Both the position numbers and the translations under genes were made by a program. 64,000 nucleotides of DNA from Pseudomonas putida (lineage in GTDB: Bacteria > Pseudomonadota > Gammaproteobacteria > Pseudomonadales > Pseudomonadaceae): contig CP163498.1 in NCBI GenBank assembly GCA_041071465.1, positions 6,032,001-6,096,000 of the forward strand. Direction: 5' to 3'. How positions within the stretch are numbered: position 1 is the first letter of the stretch; every line of letters starts with the position of its first letter. Positions 18,875-27,678 of this stretch are shown here, piece by piece. The notes beneath the pieces were generated by a model. It ran no database searches, was not told the origin of the DNA, and was given only the letters and a program-made list of their open reading frames with translations.

Positions 18875-19279
18875 ATGCCACACCTGGTTCTGCTCTACAC
18901 CCCCGACCTGGAAACCGATGCCGACATCCCCGGCCTATGCCGCGCCTTGGCCGACACCATGCTCGAACAGCGCGATGGTGAAGGCAAAGCTGTGTTCCCC
19001 ACCGGCGGCACCCGCGTGCTGGCCTACCCCGCCGCCCATAGTGCAGTGGCAGATGGCAAGGGCGAATACGGTTTCCTGTACGCCAACCTGCGCATGGCCA
19101 CCGGCCGCAGCACCGAGGTGCACAAGGCGGTGGGCGACAGCCTGCTGGCGGTGTTGAAAGCCCGCCTGGACCCACTGCTGAAACAGCGCCCAATCGGCAT
19201 CACCGTACAGATCGACCACAGCACCGCCCAAGTCTACGACGCCAAGCACAGCACCTTGCACCCATTGTTCAACCGCTAG
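18875..19279 (+). CDS. hpaF: 5-carboxymethyl-2-hydroxymuconate isomerase
   Basis: A 134-residue tautomerase-superfamily enzyme that isomerises the CHM dicarboxylate. The start MPHLVLLYTPDLE places the catalytic proline at position 1 of the mature protein, as in CHMI; this fixes the start at 18875 rather than an upstream in-frame ATG. It follows hpaD by 63 bp, and hpaX starts 53 bp after it. Confidence 0.92.
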   Translation: MPHLVLLYTPDLETDADIPGLCRALADTMLEQRDGEGKAVFPTGGTRVLAYPAAHSAVADGKGEYGFLYANLRMATGRSTEVHKAVGDSLLAVLKARLDPLLKQRPIGITVQIDHSTAQVYDAKHSTLHPLFNR

Positions 19280-19332
19280 CGCGCCGGCTCGAAAGCCCCT
19301 TCCCCGCCTCATTGAAGAACAAGTACAAAAAC

Positions 19333-20640
19333 ATGAGCACACTCGAACACGCCTCGCCACGCGAGGCACACACTGAAAGGGTCGACAGTACCCACCGGGC
19401 AGTCACCTGGCGGCTGATGCCGCTGCTGCTGGTGTGCTACCTGTTCGCCCACCTGGACCGCATCAACATCGGCTTCGCCAAGATGCAGATGAGCCAGGAC
19501 CTGCATTTGTCCGACACCGTCTACGGCCTGGGTGCCGGGCTGTTCTTCATCGCCTATGCGCTGTTTGGCGTACCCAGCAACCTCATGCTCGACCGGGTCG
19601 GCCCACGCCGCTGGATCGCCTGCCTGATGGTGGTGTGGGGGTTGTTGTCGACCAGCATGCTGCTGATCGAAAGCAGCAGCGCGTTCTACCTGCTGCGCTT
19701 CGCCCTGGGCGCGGCGGAGGCCGGGTTCTTCCCAGGTATCCTGGTCTACCTCAACCGCTGGTACCCGGCCGGGCGGCGCGCCCAGGTGACGGCGCTGTTC
19801 GCCATTGCCGTGCCATTGGCCGGAGTCGTCGGCGGGCCGGTGTCCGGGGCCATCCTGGCCTTCATGCACGACACCGCAGGGCTGCGTGGCTGGCAGTGGA
19901 TGTTCCTGCTCGAAGGCGCACCTGTGGTGCTGCTGGGCCTGGTGGTGCTGGCCGTGCTGCCGGAGCATTTCGAAAAGGTGAGCTGGCTGGACGATCAGCA
20001 GAAAGCCACGCTGCGCGCGCAATTCGGTGAGGAAGAACAGCGCAAGCCGGTGACCTCGTTCAGCGCCATTTTCGCCAGCCGTGCACTGTGGCTGCTGGTG
20101 GCGGTGTATTGCGCGGTGATGCTGGCGGTCAACACCCTGGCGTTCTGGATGCCCAGCCTGATCCACAGTGCCGGGGTGGCCAGCGACGCCAGTGTCGGCC
20201 TGCTCAGCGCTGTGCCGTACGTGGCCGGCTGCGTGTTCATGCTGGCCTGCGGCCGCTCCAGCGACCGCCTGCGCGAACGCCGCTGGCACCTGTGCGTCCC
20301 CCTGCTGATGGCCGCCACCGGCATCGCCATCGCAGCCCTTGCCCCCGAGCAGGCGTGGCCGGTAATGGCCGGCCTGGTGCTGGCCGGCATGGGCGCCAGC
20401 GCTGCGCTGCCGATGTTCTGGCAACTGCCGCCGGCCTTCCTCAACGCCCGCACCCAGGCCGCCGGCATTGCTCTGATCAGCTCGCTGGGCAGCATCGCCT
20501 CGTTCTTCACGCCCTACTTCATCGGCTGGGTGCGCGACACCACCCACAGCGCCAGCCTGGCCCTGTATGTGCTCGCCATCTTCATCGCCCTGGGTGGCCT
20601 GCTGGTGCTGCGCACCCGAGCTGCCATCGTCAACCCTTGA
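19333..20640 (+). CDS. hpaX: 4-hydroxyphenylacetate MFS transporter
   Basis: Major facilitator of the anion:cation symporter group, 435 residues with about 12 membrane segments. Early motifs include [18 protein letters not shown] and the loop 2-3 signature [13 protein letters not shown], both typical of the HpaX/phthalate permease family. The ATG at 19333 was chosen over an in-frame TTG at 19312. It lies between hpaF and hpaH in the operon, so uptake of 4-hydroxyphenylacetate is the likely role. Confidence 0.88.
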   Translation: MSTLEHASPREAHTERVDSTHRAVTWRLMPLLLVCYLFAHLDRINIGFAKMQMSQDLHLSDTVYGLGAGLFFIAYALFGVPSNLMLDRVGPRRWIACLMVVWGLLSTSMLLIESSSAFYLLRFALGAAEAGFFPGILVYLNRWYPAGRRAQVTALFAIAVPLAGVVGGPVSGAILAFMHDTAGLRGWQWMFLLEGAPVVLLGLVVLAVLPEHFEKVSWLDDQQKATLRAQFGEEEQRKPVTSFSAIFASRALWLLVAVYCAVMLAVNTLAFWMPSLIHSAGVASDASVGLLSAVPYVAGCVFMLACGRSSDRLRERRWHLCVPLLMAATGIAIAALAPEQAWPVMAGLVLAGMGASAALPMFWQLPPAFLNARTQAAGIALISSLGSIASFFTPYFIGWVRDTTHSASLALYVLAIFIALGGLLVLRTRAAIVNP

Positions 20641-20657
20641 ATCAAGAGACTGTCCCC

Positions 20658-21461
20658 ATGCTAGACAACGCTTTCATCCAGCAAGCCGCCGAACGCCTCG
20701 ACCAGGCCGAACGCTCCCGCGAGCAAGTGCGCCAGTTCTCGCTGGAGCAGCCCGCAATCAGCGTCGAAGACGCCTATGCCATCCAGCGCGCCTGGGTGGC
20801 GAAAAAGATCGCCGCCGGGCGCAAGCTGGTGGGCCACAAGATCGGCCTGACCTCGCGTGCCATGCAGGTGTCGTCGAACATCACCGAGCCCGACTATGGC
20901 GCATTGCTCGACGACATGCTGTTCGATGAAGGCAGCGACATCCCCTTCGAACGCTTCATCGTGCCGCGCGTTGAAGTGGAGTTGGCGTTCATCCTCGGCA
21001 AGCCGCTGAAAGGCCCCAACGTCACTGTTTTCGATGTGCTGGAAGCCACCGAATGGGTGATCCCGGCGCTGGAAATCATCGATGCGCGCATCCAGCAGGT
21101 GGACCCGCAAACCCAGGCCACCCGCAAGGTGTTCGACACCATTTCCGACAACGCCGCCAATGCCGGCGTGGTGATGGGCGGACGGGCCGTGCGCCCCACC
21201 GAGATCGACCTGCGCAAAGTGCCGGCAGTGCTCTACCGCAACGGCGTGATCGAGGAGTCCGGTGTCAGCGCCGCGGTGCTCAATCACCCGGCCAAAGGCG
21301 TTGCCTGGCTGGCCAACAAGCTGGCCCCGTACGACGTCACCTTGCAGCCCGGCCAGATCATCCTCGGTGGTTCGTTCACCCGCCCGGTGGCCGCACGCCC
21401 AGGCGATACCTTCCACGTCGACTACGACATGCTCGGCGCCATCGCCTGCCGCTTCGTTTGA
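20658..21461 (+). CDS. hpaH: 2-oxohept-4-ene-1,7-dioate hydratase
   Basis: A 267-residue hydratase of the FAH-like family (related to XylJ and MhpD), adding water to OHED before aldol cleavage. Recognisable segments are [23 protein letters not shown] and [14 protein letters not shown]. It starts 17 bp after the hpaX stop and ends 10 bp before hpaI. Length and motifs are ordinary. Confidence 0.93.
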   Translation: MLDNAFIQQAAERLDQAERSREQVRQFSLEQPAISVEDAYAIQRAWVAKKIAAGRKLVGHKIGLTSRAMQVSSNITEPDYGALLDDMLFDEGSDIPFERFIVPRVEVELAFILGKPLKGPNVTVFDVLEATEWVIPALEIIDARIQQVDPQTQATRKVFDTISDNAANAGVVMGGRAVRPTEIDLRKVPAVLYRNGVIEESGVSAAVLNHPAKGVAWLANKLAPYDVTLQPGQIILGGSFTRPVAARPGDTFHVDYDMLGAIACRFV

Positions 21462-21471
21462 GGACCAGCCC

Positions 21472-22275
21472 ATGGACATGCCCATCAACCACTTCAAGCA
21501 ACGCCTGTGCAGCGGCGAGCCGCAGGTCGGCCTGTGGCTCGGCCTGGCCGATGCCTACTGCGCAGAGCTGGCCGCCAATGCCGGTTTCGACTGGCTGCTG
21601 ATCGACGGCGAACACGCCCCCAACGACCTGCGCGGCATGCTCGCGCAGTTGCAGGCGGTGGCCCCCTACCCCAGCCAGGCGGTAATCCGCCCGGTAATCG
21701 GTGATACCGCGCTGATCAAGCAGGTGCTGGACATCGGCGCTCAGACCTTGCTGGTGCCGATGGTGGAAAGCGCTGAACAGGCGCAGCAACTGGTCAAGGC
21801 CATGCATTACCCGCCCAACGGCATTCGTGGCGTGGGCAGCGCACTGGCACGGGCATCGCGCTGGAACACCATCCCCGGCTACCTGGACCACGCCGATGAA
21901 CAGATGTGCCTGCTGGTGCAGATCGAAAACAAGGAAGGCCTGGCCAACCTGGACGAGATCGTTGCGGTGGAAGGTGTGGATGGCGTGTTCATCGGGCCTG
22001 CGGACTTGAGCGCAGCCATGGGCCATCGGGGCAACCCTGGGCATCCACAGGTGCAGGCAGCGATCGAGAATGCCATCGTACGCATCGGCAAGGCGGGCAA
22101 GGCTGCAGGTATTCTCAGCGCGGATGAGAAACTGGCGCGACGTTATATCGAGCTGGGTGCGGCATTTGTGGCCGTCGGTGTGGATACCACGGTGCTGATG
22201 CGCGGGCTGCGCGAGCTGGCAGGGAAGTTCAAAGGTACGCCGATGGTTGGCAGTGCCGGGGGGAGTGTCTACTGA
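21472..22275 (+). CDS. hpaI: 4-hydroxy-2-oxoheptane-1,7-dioate aldolase
   Basis: Class II pyruvate aldolase of the HpcH/HpaI family, 267 residues. It splits the pathway intermediate into pyruvate and succinic semialdehyde. Family motifs are [25 protein letters not shown] with a metal-binding glutamate, and [15 protein letters not shown] with a metal-binding aspartate. The start has GAGGA 8 nt upstream and follows hpaH by 10 bp. It is the last gene of the rightward operon, before a bidirectional hairpin. Confidence 0.94.
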   Translation: MDMPINHFKQRLCSGEPQVGLWLGLADAYCAELAANAGFDWLLIDGEHAPNDLRGMLAQLQAVAPYPSQAVIRPVIGDTALIKQVLDIGAQTLLVPMVESAEQAQQLVKAMHYPPNGIRGVGSALARASRWNTIPGYLDHADEQMCLLVQIENKEGLANLDEIVAVEGVDGVFIGPADLSAAMGHRGNPGHPQVQAAIENAIVRIGKAGKAAGILSADEKLARRYIELGAAFVAVGVDTTVLMRGLRELAGKFKGTPMVGSAGGSVY

Positions 22276-22283
22276 GGTATCTG

Positions 22284-22317
22284 TGTGGATGGCACCGGCC
22301 TCTCCGGTGCCATCCAC
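22284..22317. terminator. Bidirectional hairpin between hpaI and the flavin reductase
   Basis: A long, nearly perfect stem, TGTGGATGGCACCGG/CCGGTGCCATCCACA, with a 4-base loop lies in the short gap between two convergent genes. No T run follows, but the strong stem should stop or stabilise transcripts from both sides. Confidence 0.75.
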
Positions 22318-22324
22318 AGCGAGA

Positions 22325-23254
22325 TCAGATGTTGATAAGTGCCTTGAGCACTGTCTTGAAAGTCTCCAGCTGCTCTTCACTGAACTGCCCGAACACCTTG
22401 TCCTGCTGTTCCCGGGCAATGGTCCACAATGCCTCGGTCTCGTCCACGCCGTTCACCGACAACCGCACACGTCCGTCATCATCGGCAATCAACCCTTTGC
22501 GCTTGAGGTTGGCCACCGCTTCCTCGATCTCCCGCGCCGGCATCGCCACTTCCCGTTGCAGGTCGTTCAGGCTCAGCCCCGCATCGTTCTCCAGCACCAT
22601 CAGCATGCGCGCCTCGCTGGTACGCAGGCCGGTGCACAACTGGCGTGGCTGGTAGTCAGCCTGGTAGGCGCGCAATGCCTGGGTCATCAGGTAATACAGG
22701 TTGTGTTGCAGGCGGCCCTGGAAGTGGCTGCTGGGTGCCTGCCCTTCTGCACGCTGGGTCATGCGGGTATGTGGCAGCACCATGGAATAGGCGCCCTGGT
22801 GGTACAGCAGCGGCGAGCGGCCGAAATCATCGAACGCCACCACCCTGCCTATCAGGATCCAGTGATCGCCACCGTCCAGTTGCTGGTACTTTTCACACTC
22901 GAAGCGTGCCGCGCAATCGACGAACAATGGCACGCCGCCAACGCCCGTCTCGTAGTCGATACCGGCAAAGCGGTCCTCTTTGGGCCGGGCGAAGTTGTTG
23001 GACAGGTCGATCTGGTCCGCAGCCAGAACGTTCACGGCAAAATGCGAGGCCTCTTCGAACACTTCATGGCTGGTCGAACGTTTGTCGATGCTCCACAGGA
23101 TCAGCGCCGGGTCCAGCGACACCGAGTTGAAACTGTTGGCGGTGACGCCCACCTTGCGGCCACTGGGGCCGGCTGCGGTCACCACGGTAACGCCGGTGGC
23201 GAAGTTGCCCAGTGCGCGGCGGAAGGCACGCGCGTCGAAGGTTTCATTGGACAT
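22325..23254 (-). CDS. 4-HPA monooxygenase reductase, C1 type with MarR-like domain
   Basis: Reductase component that supplies reduced flavin to the hydroxylase. Residues about 1-170 form a flavin-reductase domain (RRALGNFATGVTVVTA, GVTANSFNSVSLDP, GDHWILIGRV). Residues about 175-305 look like a winged-helix MarR domain, ending in a helix similar to HpaR. At 309 residues it is nearly twice the size of HpaC and matches the Acinetobacter baumannii C1 protein, in which this extra domain inhibits the reductase until 4-hydroxyphenylacetate binds. It is transcribed after the oxygenase gene, 78 bp downstream. Confidence 0.88.
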   Translation of the reverse strand: MSNETFDARAFRRALGNFATGVTVVTAAGPSGRKVGVTANSFNSVSLDPALILWSIDKRSTSHEVFEEASHFAVNVLAADQIDLSNNFARPKEDRFAGIDYETGVGGVPLFVDCAARFECEKYQQLDGGDHWILIGRVVAFDDFGRSPLLYHQGAYSMVLPHTRMTQRAEGQAPSSHFQGRLQHNLYYLMTQALRAYQADYQPRQLCTGLRTSEARMLMVLENDAGLSLNDLQREVAMPAREIEEAVANLKRKGLIADDDGRVRLSVNGVDETEALWTIAREQQDKVFGQFSEEQLETFKTVLKALINI

Positions 23255-23332
23255 GCAAGACTCCCGGGCAGGCCTGGCAGCCCGCCCTGATTGTTGTTGT
23301 GCTTGTGAGGGATGATTGAAACGGAAAGCGAC

Positions 23333-24502
23333 TCAGACCATGGTCGGGTCGGGCTCCAGGCCCATCAACTCGCGGCCGAGGATCTGCGCGCAAACGTCGT
23401 AGTCGGTGTAGGCATGGGCGCCGGTCATGTGCGAATCGCGGAACAGGCGTTGCAGTTCGTTGCTCTCGAACCAGGCGCCACCACCGGCCGCTTCCATCAG
23501 GCGGTCCACGGCCTGGATGCACAGTTTCACTGCATAGCCCTGGTTGGTGCGCCAGAATGCCAGCGTGCCACGCGAGGGGTATTCATGGCGGGCGCTGTGC
23601 TCGGCAATTTCGTCCCAGCTTTTTTCCAGCAGTGCCCGGGCGGCGGCCACCTGATGGGTCGATTCGGCCAGGCGCATCAGCGCTGGGGTAGCAGCGCCCA
23701 CGGCAGCACCGGTGTAGGCACGCACGCGGTTGCGGGTTTTCTCGCGGAACACCTCCAGCATGCGCTCGGCAACGCCGAGGCTCACGGTGGAAAAACCGCT
23801 GGCGAAGTACGGGCGGTATGGGGCGAAGAAGATCTTGCTGTCCGGGTACAGGCCAAAGCCCGCCGACTTGCCCTCCATCATGTCCTTGGCTTTCTGGATA
23901 CGGTGCTCAGGCACGAAGGCGTCACGCACGATCAAGGTCTTGCTGCCACTGCCGCGCATGCCCACGGCATACCAGTCATCACGGATTTCATAATCGCTGC
24001 GCGGCAGGATGGCGAAGCAGTAATCCTGAGTGCCTTCGGCATTGTTGCGGCGAAAACCTACGATCGCCCACTCGGCGTGGTCGCAACCAGAACTCCAGCC
24101 CATCTCGCCGCTGAACGACACGCCACCCTCGACCTCTTCGGTACGGCCAAATGGCGCGATACTGCTGCTGGCAGTGGCATCCGGGTCGCTGCCCCACACC
24201 TCCTGCTGCAGCTTGGGCGAGAACATCGCCATCTGATGGCTGTGGGTGCACAGCAAGCTCATGGCCCAGGCGGTGCTGGCGCAGGCGCCCGCCAGCTGGG
24301 CGATGCACTCGGCGAATTGCGGCAGGGTGATTTCCATGCCGCCGTAGTGTTTGGGCAAGAAAGCGCGGTGCATGCCGATGCTTTTCAGCAGGGTGATGTT
24401 CTCTGCCGGCACGCTGCGGTCCTGTTCTGCACGCATGGCATTGGCGGCGATGGTCGGCAGGATGGATCTCAGGTCTTCCAGCAGGGGGTTTGGCTTTTTC
24501 AT
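23333..24502 (-). CDS. 4-HPA 3-monooxygenase oxygenase component, C2 type
   Basis: A 389-residue flavin monooxygenase with an acyl-CoA dehydrogenase fold, hydroxylating 4-hydroxyphenylacetate to homoprotocatechuate using reduced flavin from the C1-type partner. Visible segments are LPKHYGGMEITLPQF, LLCTHSHQMAMF (possible active-site histidine) and GEMGWSSGCDHAEWAIVGF (Ser-Gly of the flavin site). This group (Acinetobacter C2, HsaA, DszC) is unrelated in sequence to the common HpaB. It is divergent from the TetR gene. By context it carries out the first ring step of the pathway. Confidence 0.87.
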   Translation of the reverse strand: MKKPNPLLEDLRSILPTIAANAMRAEQDRSVPAENITLLKSIGMHRAFLPKHYGGMEITLPQFAECIAQLAGACASTAWAMSLLCTHSHQMAMFSPKLQQEVWGSDPDATASSSIAPFGRTEEVEGGVSFSGEMGWSSGCDHAEWAIVGFRRNNAEGTQDYCFAILPRSDYEIRDDWYAVGMRGSGSKTLIVRDAFVPEHRIQKAKDMMEGKSAGFGLYPDSKIFFAPYRPYFASGFSTVSLGVAERMLEVFREKTRNRVRAYTGAAVGAATPALMRLAESTHQVAAARALLEKSWDEIAEHSARHEYPSRGTLAFWRTNQGYAVKLCIQAVDRLMEAAGGGAWFESNELQRLFRDSHMTGAHAYTDYDVCAQILGRELMGLEPDPTMV

Positions 24503-24568
24503 GAACGGTCTCTTTCTTATTGGATTCGAAGACGCGTTCAGTATGTGAGCCGCGATTGGGCGGCGGAA

Positions 24569-24609
24569 TGCACGTTACGAGGGGAACATTGCACTTTTCA
24601 TGGTGTGCA
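24569..24609. promoter_or_regulatory. Repeated TGCAC elements between oxygenase and TetR genes
   Basis: TGCAC occurs at 24569-24573 and 24590-24594, and its complement GTGCA at 24605-24609, all within the divergent promoter region. The 24590-24609 pair forms an inverted repeat with a 10-bp centre. This could be a TetR operator, but the match is short. Confidence 0.3.
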
Positions 24610-24704
24610 GAAATTGCCCATCCACAAGCATTGACCCGTGCATTTGCGATCACCACAATCCCACCCATATGACGCGCGCGGCCTGCCGCGCCCCTGACGG
24701 AGCG

Positions 24705-25304
24705 ATGCTGTTGAAAGACCTTTCCCCTTCTGCGGTGCGTGTGTGCGATGCCGCCGTCGGCCACTTCGCCGAGTATGGCTACGATGCCTCTTCGCTGAAC
24801 GAAATCGCCCAGCTGGCCGGCATGCGCAAAGCTTCACTGTATGCACACTTCGCCAACAAGGATGCTTTGTTCGTGGAGGTGTTCCAGCGTGCGCTGGTGC
24901 AGGAAACGACGTTTGTCGAACAGGGTTTTGCGCAGGAAGATCGCGACGGCCTGGCGCCCGGGCACTGGCTGGCCTTGCACCTGGCCGAGCGTTATCGCGG
25001 CTCCGCTGCGCTGCGCTTCGTGTTGCGCACGGCCTTCCTGCCCCCGGCGGGCATCAAGCCGGTTGTCACTTGCGGCTTCGAAAAGTACCTGGACGGCATA
25101 CGCGAAGGGTTCTGCAAGGCCCTGCAAGCTCGGAACAACTGGGCTGATGAGCAGCAAAGCCGCCTGGCGCTGTACGCCAATGCCTACCTGGGCATCATCG
25201 ACAGCCTGTATGTAGAGCTGATGTACGCAGGCCCCGCCGCCTATGAGCGGCGCGCGACAGCCTTGCTGAAAGTGCTCGAAGACTCGCTGTCACTCAACCG
25301 CTGA
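24705..25304 (+). CDS. TetR-family regulator
   Basis: A TetR protein of 199 residues from this start. The helix-turn-helix covers about residues 15-50 (AVGHFAEYGYDASSLNEIAQLAGMRKASLYAHFANKD). The C-terminal ligand domain is not recognised. The true start is uncertain: 24669 and 24705 are both ATG, and a GGAG lies close to 24705. It is divergent from the C2/C1 hydroxylase genes, so control of those genes, with itself, is likely. It is convergent with the second MarR gene, 11 bp away. Confidence 0.85.
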   Translation: MLLKDLSPSAVRVCDAAVGHFAEYGYDASSLNEIAQLAGMRKASLYAHFANKDALFVEVFQRALVQETTFVEQGFAQEDRDGLAPGHWLALHLAERYRGSAALRFVLRTAFLPPAGIKPVVTCGFEKYLDGIREGFCKALQARNNWADEQQSRLALYANAYLGIIDSLYVELMYAGPAAYERRATALLKVLEDSLSLNR

Positions 25305-25315
25305 CGGCTGGCGCG

Positions 25316-25738
25316 TCAGGGTTTGATCCGCTTCATTTCATCCAGCAACTGCATCAGTTGCTGCAGCTTGTCCTCGCCAAACTGGGCGAGGATCTTGTCG
25401 TAGTTGCGCGCCATTTCCTCACTCATCGCCACAAATGCCTGCTGCCCCGCGTCGGTCAGGTTGATGAACACCCGGCGCTGGTCTTCTGCCGACTTGCGCC
25501 GCGCCACGATCCCATCGCGTTCCAGGCGCTTGAGCACACCACTCATGCTGGGTTTGAGAATGCACGCCAGCTCAGCCAACTGATGGCTTTCCAGCTCGCC
25601 TTGCTGGCGCAAGATACGGATTACCCGCCATTGCTGCTCGGTCAGGTCATGGGCATTCAACGCTGGGCGGAAAAACGCCATGGTGGCTTCGCGCGCCTGC
25701 AACAGGGTCAGGGTCAGGGAGGGTCTTGGTGTGGTCAT
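25316..25738 (-). CDS. Second HpaR-like MarR regulator
   Basis: A 140-residue MarR protein matching the hpaR product along its whole length, about 73 % identical by hand count. The segments MAFFRP, NAHDLTEQQWRVIRIL, QLAELACILKPSM and DQRRVF are shared. The most divergent part is after residue 105, where MarR proteins dimerise and bind ligand. The start at 25738 gives the same N-terminus as hpaR. It is read towards the TetR gene. The motif at 25791-25807, 53 bp upstream, matches the operator at hpaG1, suggesting cross-regulation or autoregulation. Confidence 0.9.
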   Translation of the reverse strand: MTTPRPSLTLTLLQAREATMAFFRPALNAHDLTEQQWRVIRILRQQGELESHQLAELACILKPSMSGVLKRLERDGIVARRKSAEDQRRVFINLTDAGQQAFVAMSEEMARNYDKILAQFGEDKLQQLMQLLDEMKRIKP

Positions 25739-25790
25739 GCGGGCTCGTGGGGCTGGGAATAGCAAACCGGCGAGTATGCCAGTGCACAAT

Positions 25791-25807
25791 CATTAATACA
25801 TTAATAG
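25791..25807. promoter_or_regulatory. HpaR-type operator upstream of the second MarR gene
   Basis: CATTAATACATTAATAG differs from CATTAACACATTAACAA at 14850-14866 in only three positions. It lies in the divergent region between the MarR gene and the amine oxidase gene. The shared pattern ATTAAYACATTAAYA suggests one repressor family acts at both places. Confidence 0.65.
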
Positions 25808-25983
25808 AATGTTTTCTACCCATTGCCAAGAAGCAGCGCCAGCCGCCGATTGCGTGTGGCAGGCTGGTTACACTTGCTGGCAGGCAAGCGCAAGACAGCT
25901 GATGATCGGCAGGCGCTCAATGGCCTCATGTGCCAGCGCCCGGCAAACGGCCCTATCACAATTCCAATTCAGCAGGCTGCGTC

Positions 25984-27282
25984 ATGATCACCCTCGAGAG
26001 CCCCACGTATTACTCGGCGACCAAGAAGTACAACCTGAATTTCCCCACCCTGGAAAATGACATCGAAGCCGATGTCGTGGTGATCGGCGGTGGCTTCTCC
26101 GGTATCAACACCGCGCTGGAGCTGGCAGAACAGGGTGTGGCCAATGTGGTCGTGCTCGAAGCCCGCTACCTGGGCTACGGCGGTACCGGGCGCAACGGTG
26201 GGCAGATCATGGCAGGTATCGGCCACGACCTGGAAAACATCCGCAGCAGCGTGGGTGACCAAGGCGTGAAGGAAATGTTCGAGATCAGCGAGCTGGGCGC
26301 AGGCATCATCAAGGAACGCATCGCCCGCTACGCCATCGACGCCGACTTTTGCCACGGCTATGGCTACATGGGCTTCAACCACCGCCAGGAACAAACCCTG
26401 CGCAAGTGGGAAAAGGCATTCAAGGCAATCAACACCCGCGACGAAATCCGCTTTCTCGGCGGCAGTGAGGTGCACCAGATCATCGGCAGCACCGCCTACA
26501 GCAGCGCCCTGCTGCATATGGGCGGTGGCCATGTGCATTCACTGAACCTGCTGCTGGGCGAAGCACAGGCGCTGGTCAGCCATGGCGCGCGCATCTTCGA
26601 ACACAGCCCGGCCCTGGAAGTGACCTACGGCGAACGCATCAAGGTCCGCACCGGCCGCGGTTCGGTACGCGCCAGCAAGCTGCTGTGGGCGTGCGACAGC
26701 TTCCTCAACAAGCTGGAGCCGGAGCTGCACGCACGCACCATCAACACCTATGCCTTCCAGATGATGACCGAGCCGTTGCCGGATGAACTGATCGAGCGTA
26801 TCAGCCCGATACGTGGTGCCTACAGCGATATCCGCCCGGTGATCGACTACTACCGGGTCACGCGTGAGAACCGCCTGCTGTTCGGCGCCGCCACCCCCTT
26901 CGTCGAGCACGTTCCGCTGGACCTGAAGGCCTGGAACCGCGCGCTGATGCTGAAGATTTTTCCCTACCTGAAAAACGTGCGCATCGACCTGGCCTGGGGC
27001 GGACCAATGGCCACCAGTGCCAACCTGTTTCCGCAAATCGGCACCCTCGGCAACCGGCCCAATGCCTTCTACGTGCAGGGTTACTCCGGCTTTGGCGTCA
27101 CCCCCAGCCACATCATCTGCAAGATCCTCGCCGAGGGCATGCTCGAAGGCTCCAGGCGCTATGACCTGGTCAGTTCGGTCAAGCATGCGCGCATCCTCGG
27201 CAAGGACTACCTGCGCCCGCTGCTGCTCACCGCCGGCAAGACCGTGCACCAGCTGTCTGGCTACTTCAACGGCCGCCGCTGA
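25984..27282 (+). CDS. FAD-dependent amine oxidase (PuuB-like)
   Basis: A 432-residue DAO-family flavoenzyme. The dinucleotide motif VVVIGGGFSGINTALELAEQG lies at residues about 31-52, followed by GYGGTGRNGGQIMAG, typical of gamma-glutamylputrescine oxidase relatives. The carboxy end keeps VQGYSGFGVTPSHI. It should oxidise a primary amine or gamma-glutamylated amine to an aldehyde. It is transcribed with the cupin gene and lies beside a FeaR-like regulator and an arylacetaldehyde dehydrogenase, so an aromatic amine is a plausible substrate. The start at 25984 removes a non-family extension. Confidence 0.82.
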   Translation: MITLESPTYYSATKKYNLNFPTLENDIEADVVVIGGGFSGINTALELAEQGVANVVVLEARYLGYGGTGRNGGQIMAGIGHDLENIRSSVGDQGVKEMFEISELGAGIIKERIARYAIDADFCHGYGYMGFNHRQEQTLRKWEKAFKAINTRDEIRFLGGSEVHQIIGSTAYSSALLHMGGGHVHSLNLLLGEAQALVSHGARIFEHSPALEVTYGERIKVRTGRGSVRASKLLWACDSFLNKLEPELHARTINTYAFQMMTEPLPDELIERISPIRGAYSDIRPVIDYYRVTRENRLLFGAATPFVEHVPLDLKAWNRALMLKIFPYLKNVRIDLAWGGPMATSANLFPQIGTLGNRPNAFYVQGYSGFGVTPSHIICKILAEGMLEGSRRYDLVSSVKHARILGKDYLRPLLLTAGKTVHQLSGYFNGRR

Positions 27283-27312
27283 ACCTGTTCGACTCAACCC
27301 TGGAGAACTGCC

Positions 27313-27678
27313 ATGACCCTTACCGCCGCCAAGCAAGGCGTACAATTATCCGAACTCGATGCCTGGGGCAGCGTTGCCGATTTGGGCTCGGAAATACTCG
27401 AAGGCGACGTGAAAGCCTTTGGCAAGATGACCTACGGCGCGCCTGACGACGCGGTCAGCAGTGCTTATTTCGGCACTACGCGCGGCAAGTTCCGCATGGT
27501 CTACCCGTTCGACGAACAGGCCGTGATCGTGACCGGCGAAATCCAGCTGACCGATGAATCCAACGGCCAGGTCACCCGCTACAAGCCCGGTGATGCCTGG
27601 TTCGTGACCAAGGGCACCCCGGTGCTTTGGGAAGTGTTGAGCGATTCATTCGTCAAGCATTACCTGGCGGTGGCCTGA
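27313..27678 (+). CDS. Cupin-domain protein
   Basis: A 121-residue single-domain cupin of the DUF861/EutQ-like kind: GKFRMVYPFDEQAVIVTGEIQLTDE, then YKPGDAWFVTKGTPVLWEV. The usual metal-binding histidines of motif 1 are absent, as in many DUF861 members, so a catalytic role is uncertain. It lies 30 bp after the amine oxidase gene and likely shares its transcript. Its end overlaps the convergent AraC gene by 19 bp. Confidence 0.8.
   Translation: MTLTAAKQGVQLSELDAWGSVADLGSEILEGDVKAFGKMTYGAPDDAVSSAYFGTTRGKFRMVYPFDEQAVIVTGEIQLTDESNGQVTRYKPGDAWFVTKGTPVLWEVLSDSFVKHYLAVA

Noticed and set aside
22325..23254. A fusion artefact of reductase and a separate MarR gene
   Set aside because: The two parts are in one continuous frame, and a known family (Acinetobacter C1) has the same architecture and length.
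23312..24634. 440-codon frame antisense to the C2 oxygenase
   Set aside because: The minus-strand gene has clear family motifs; the plus frame has none.
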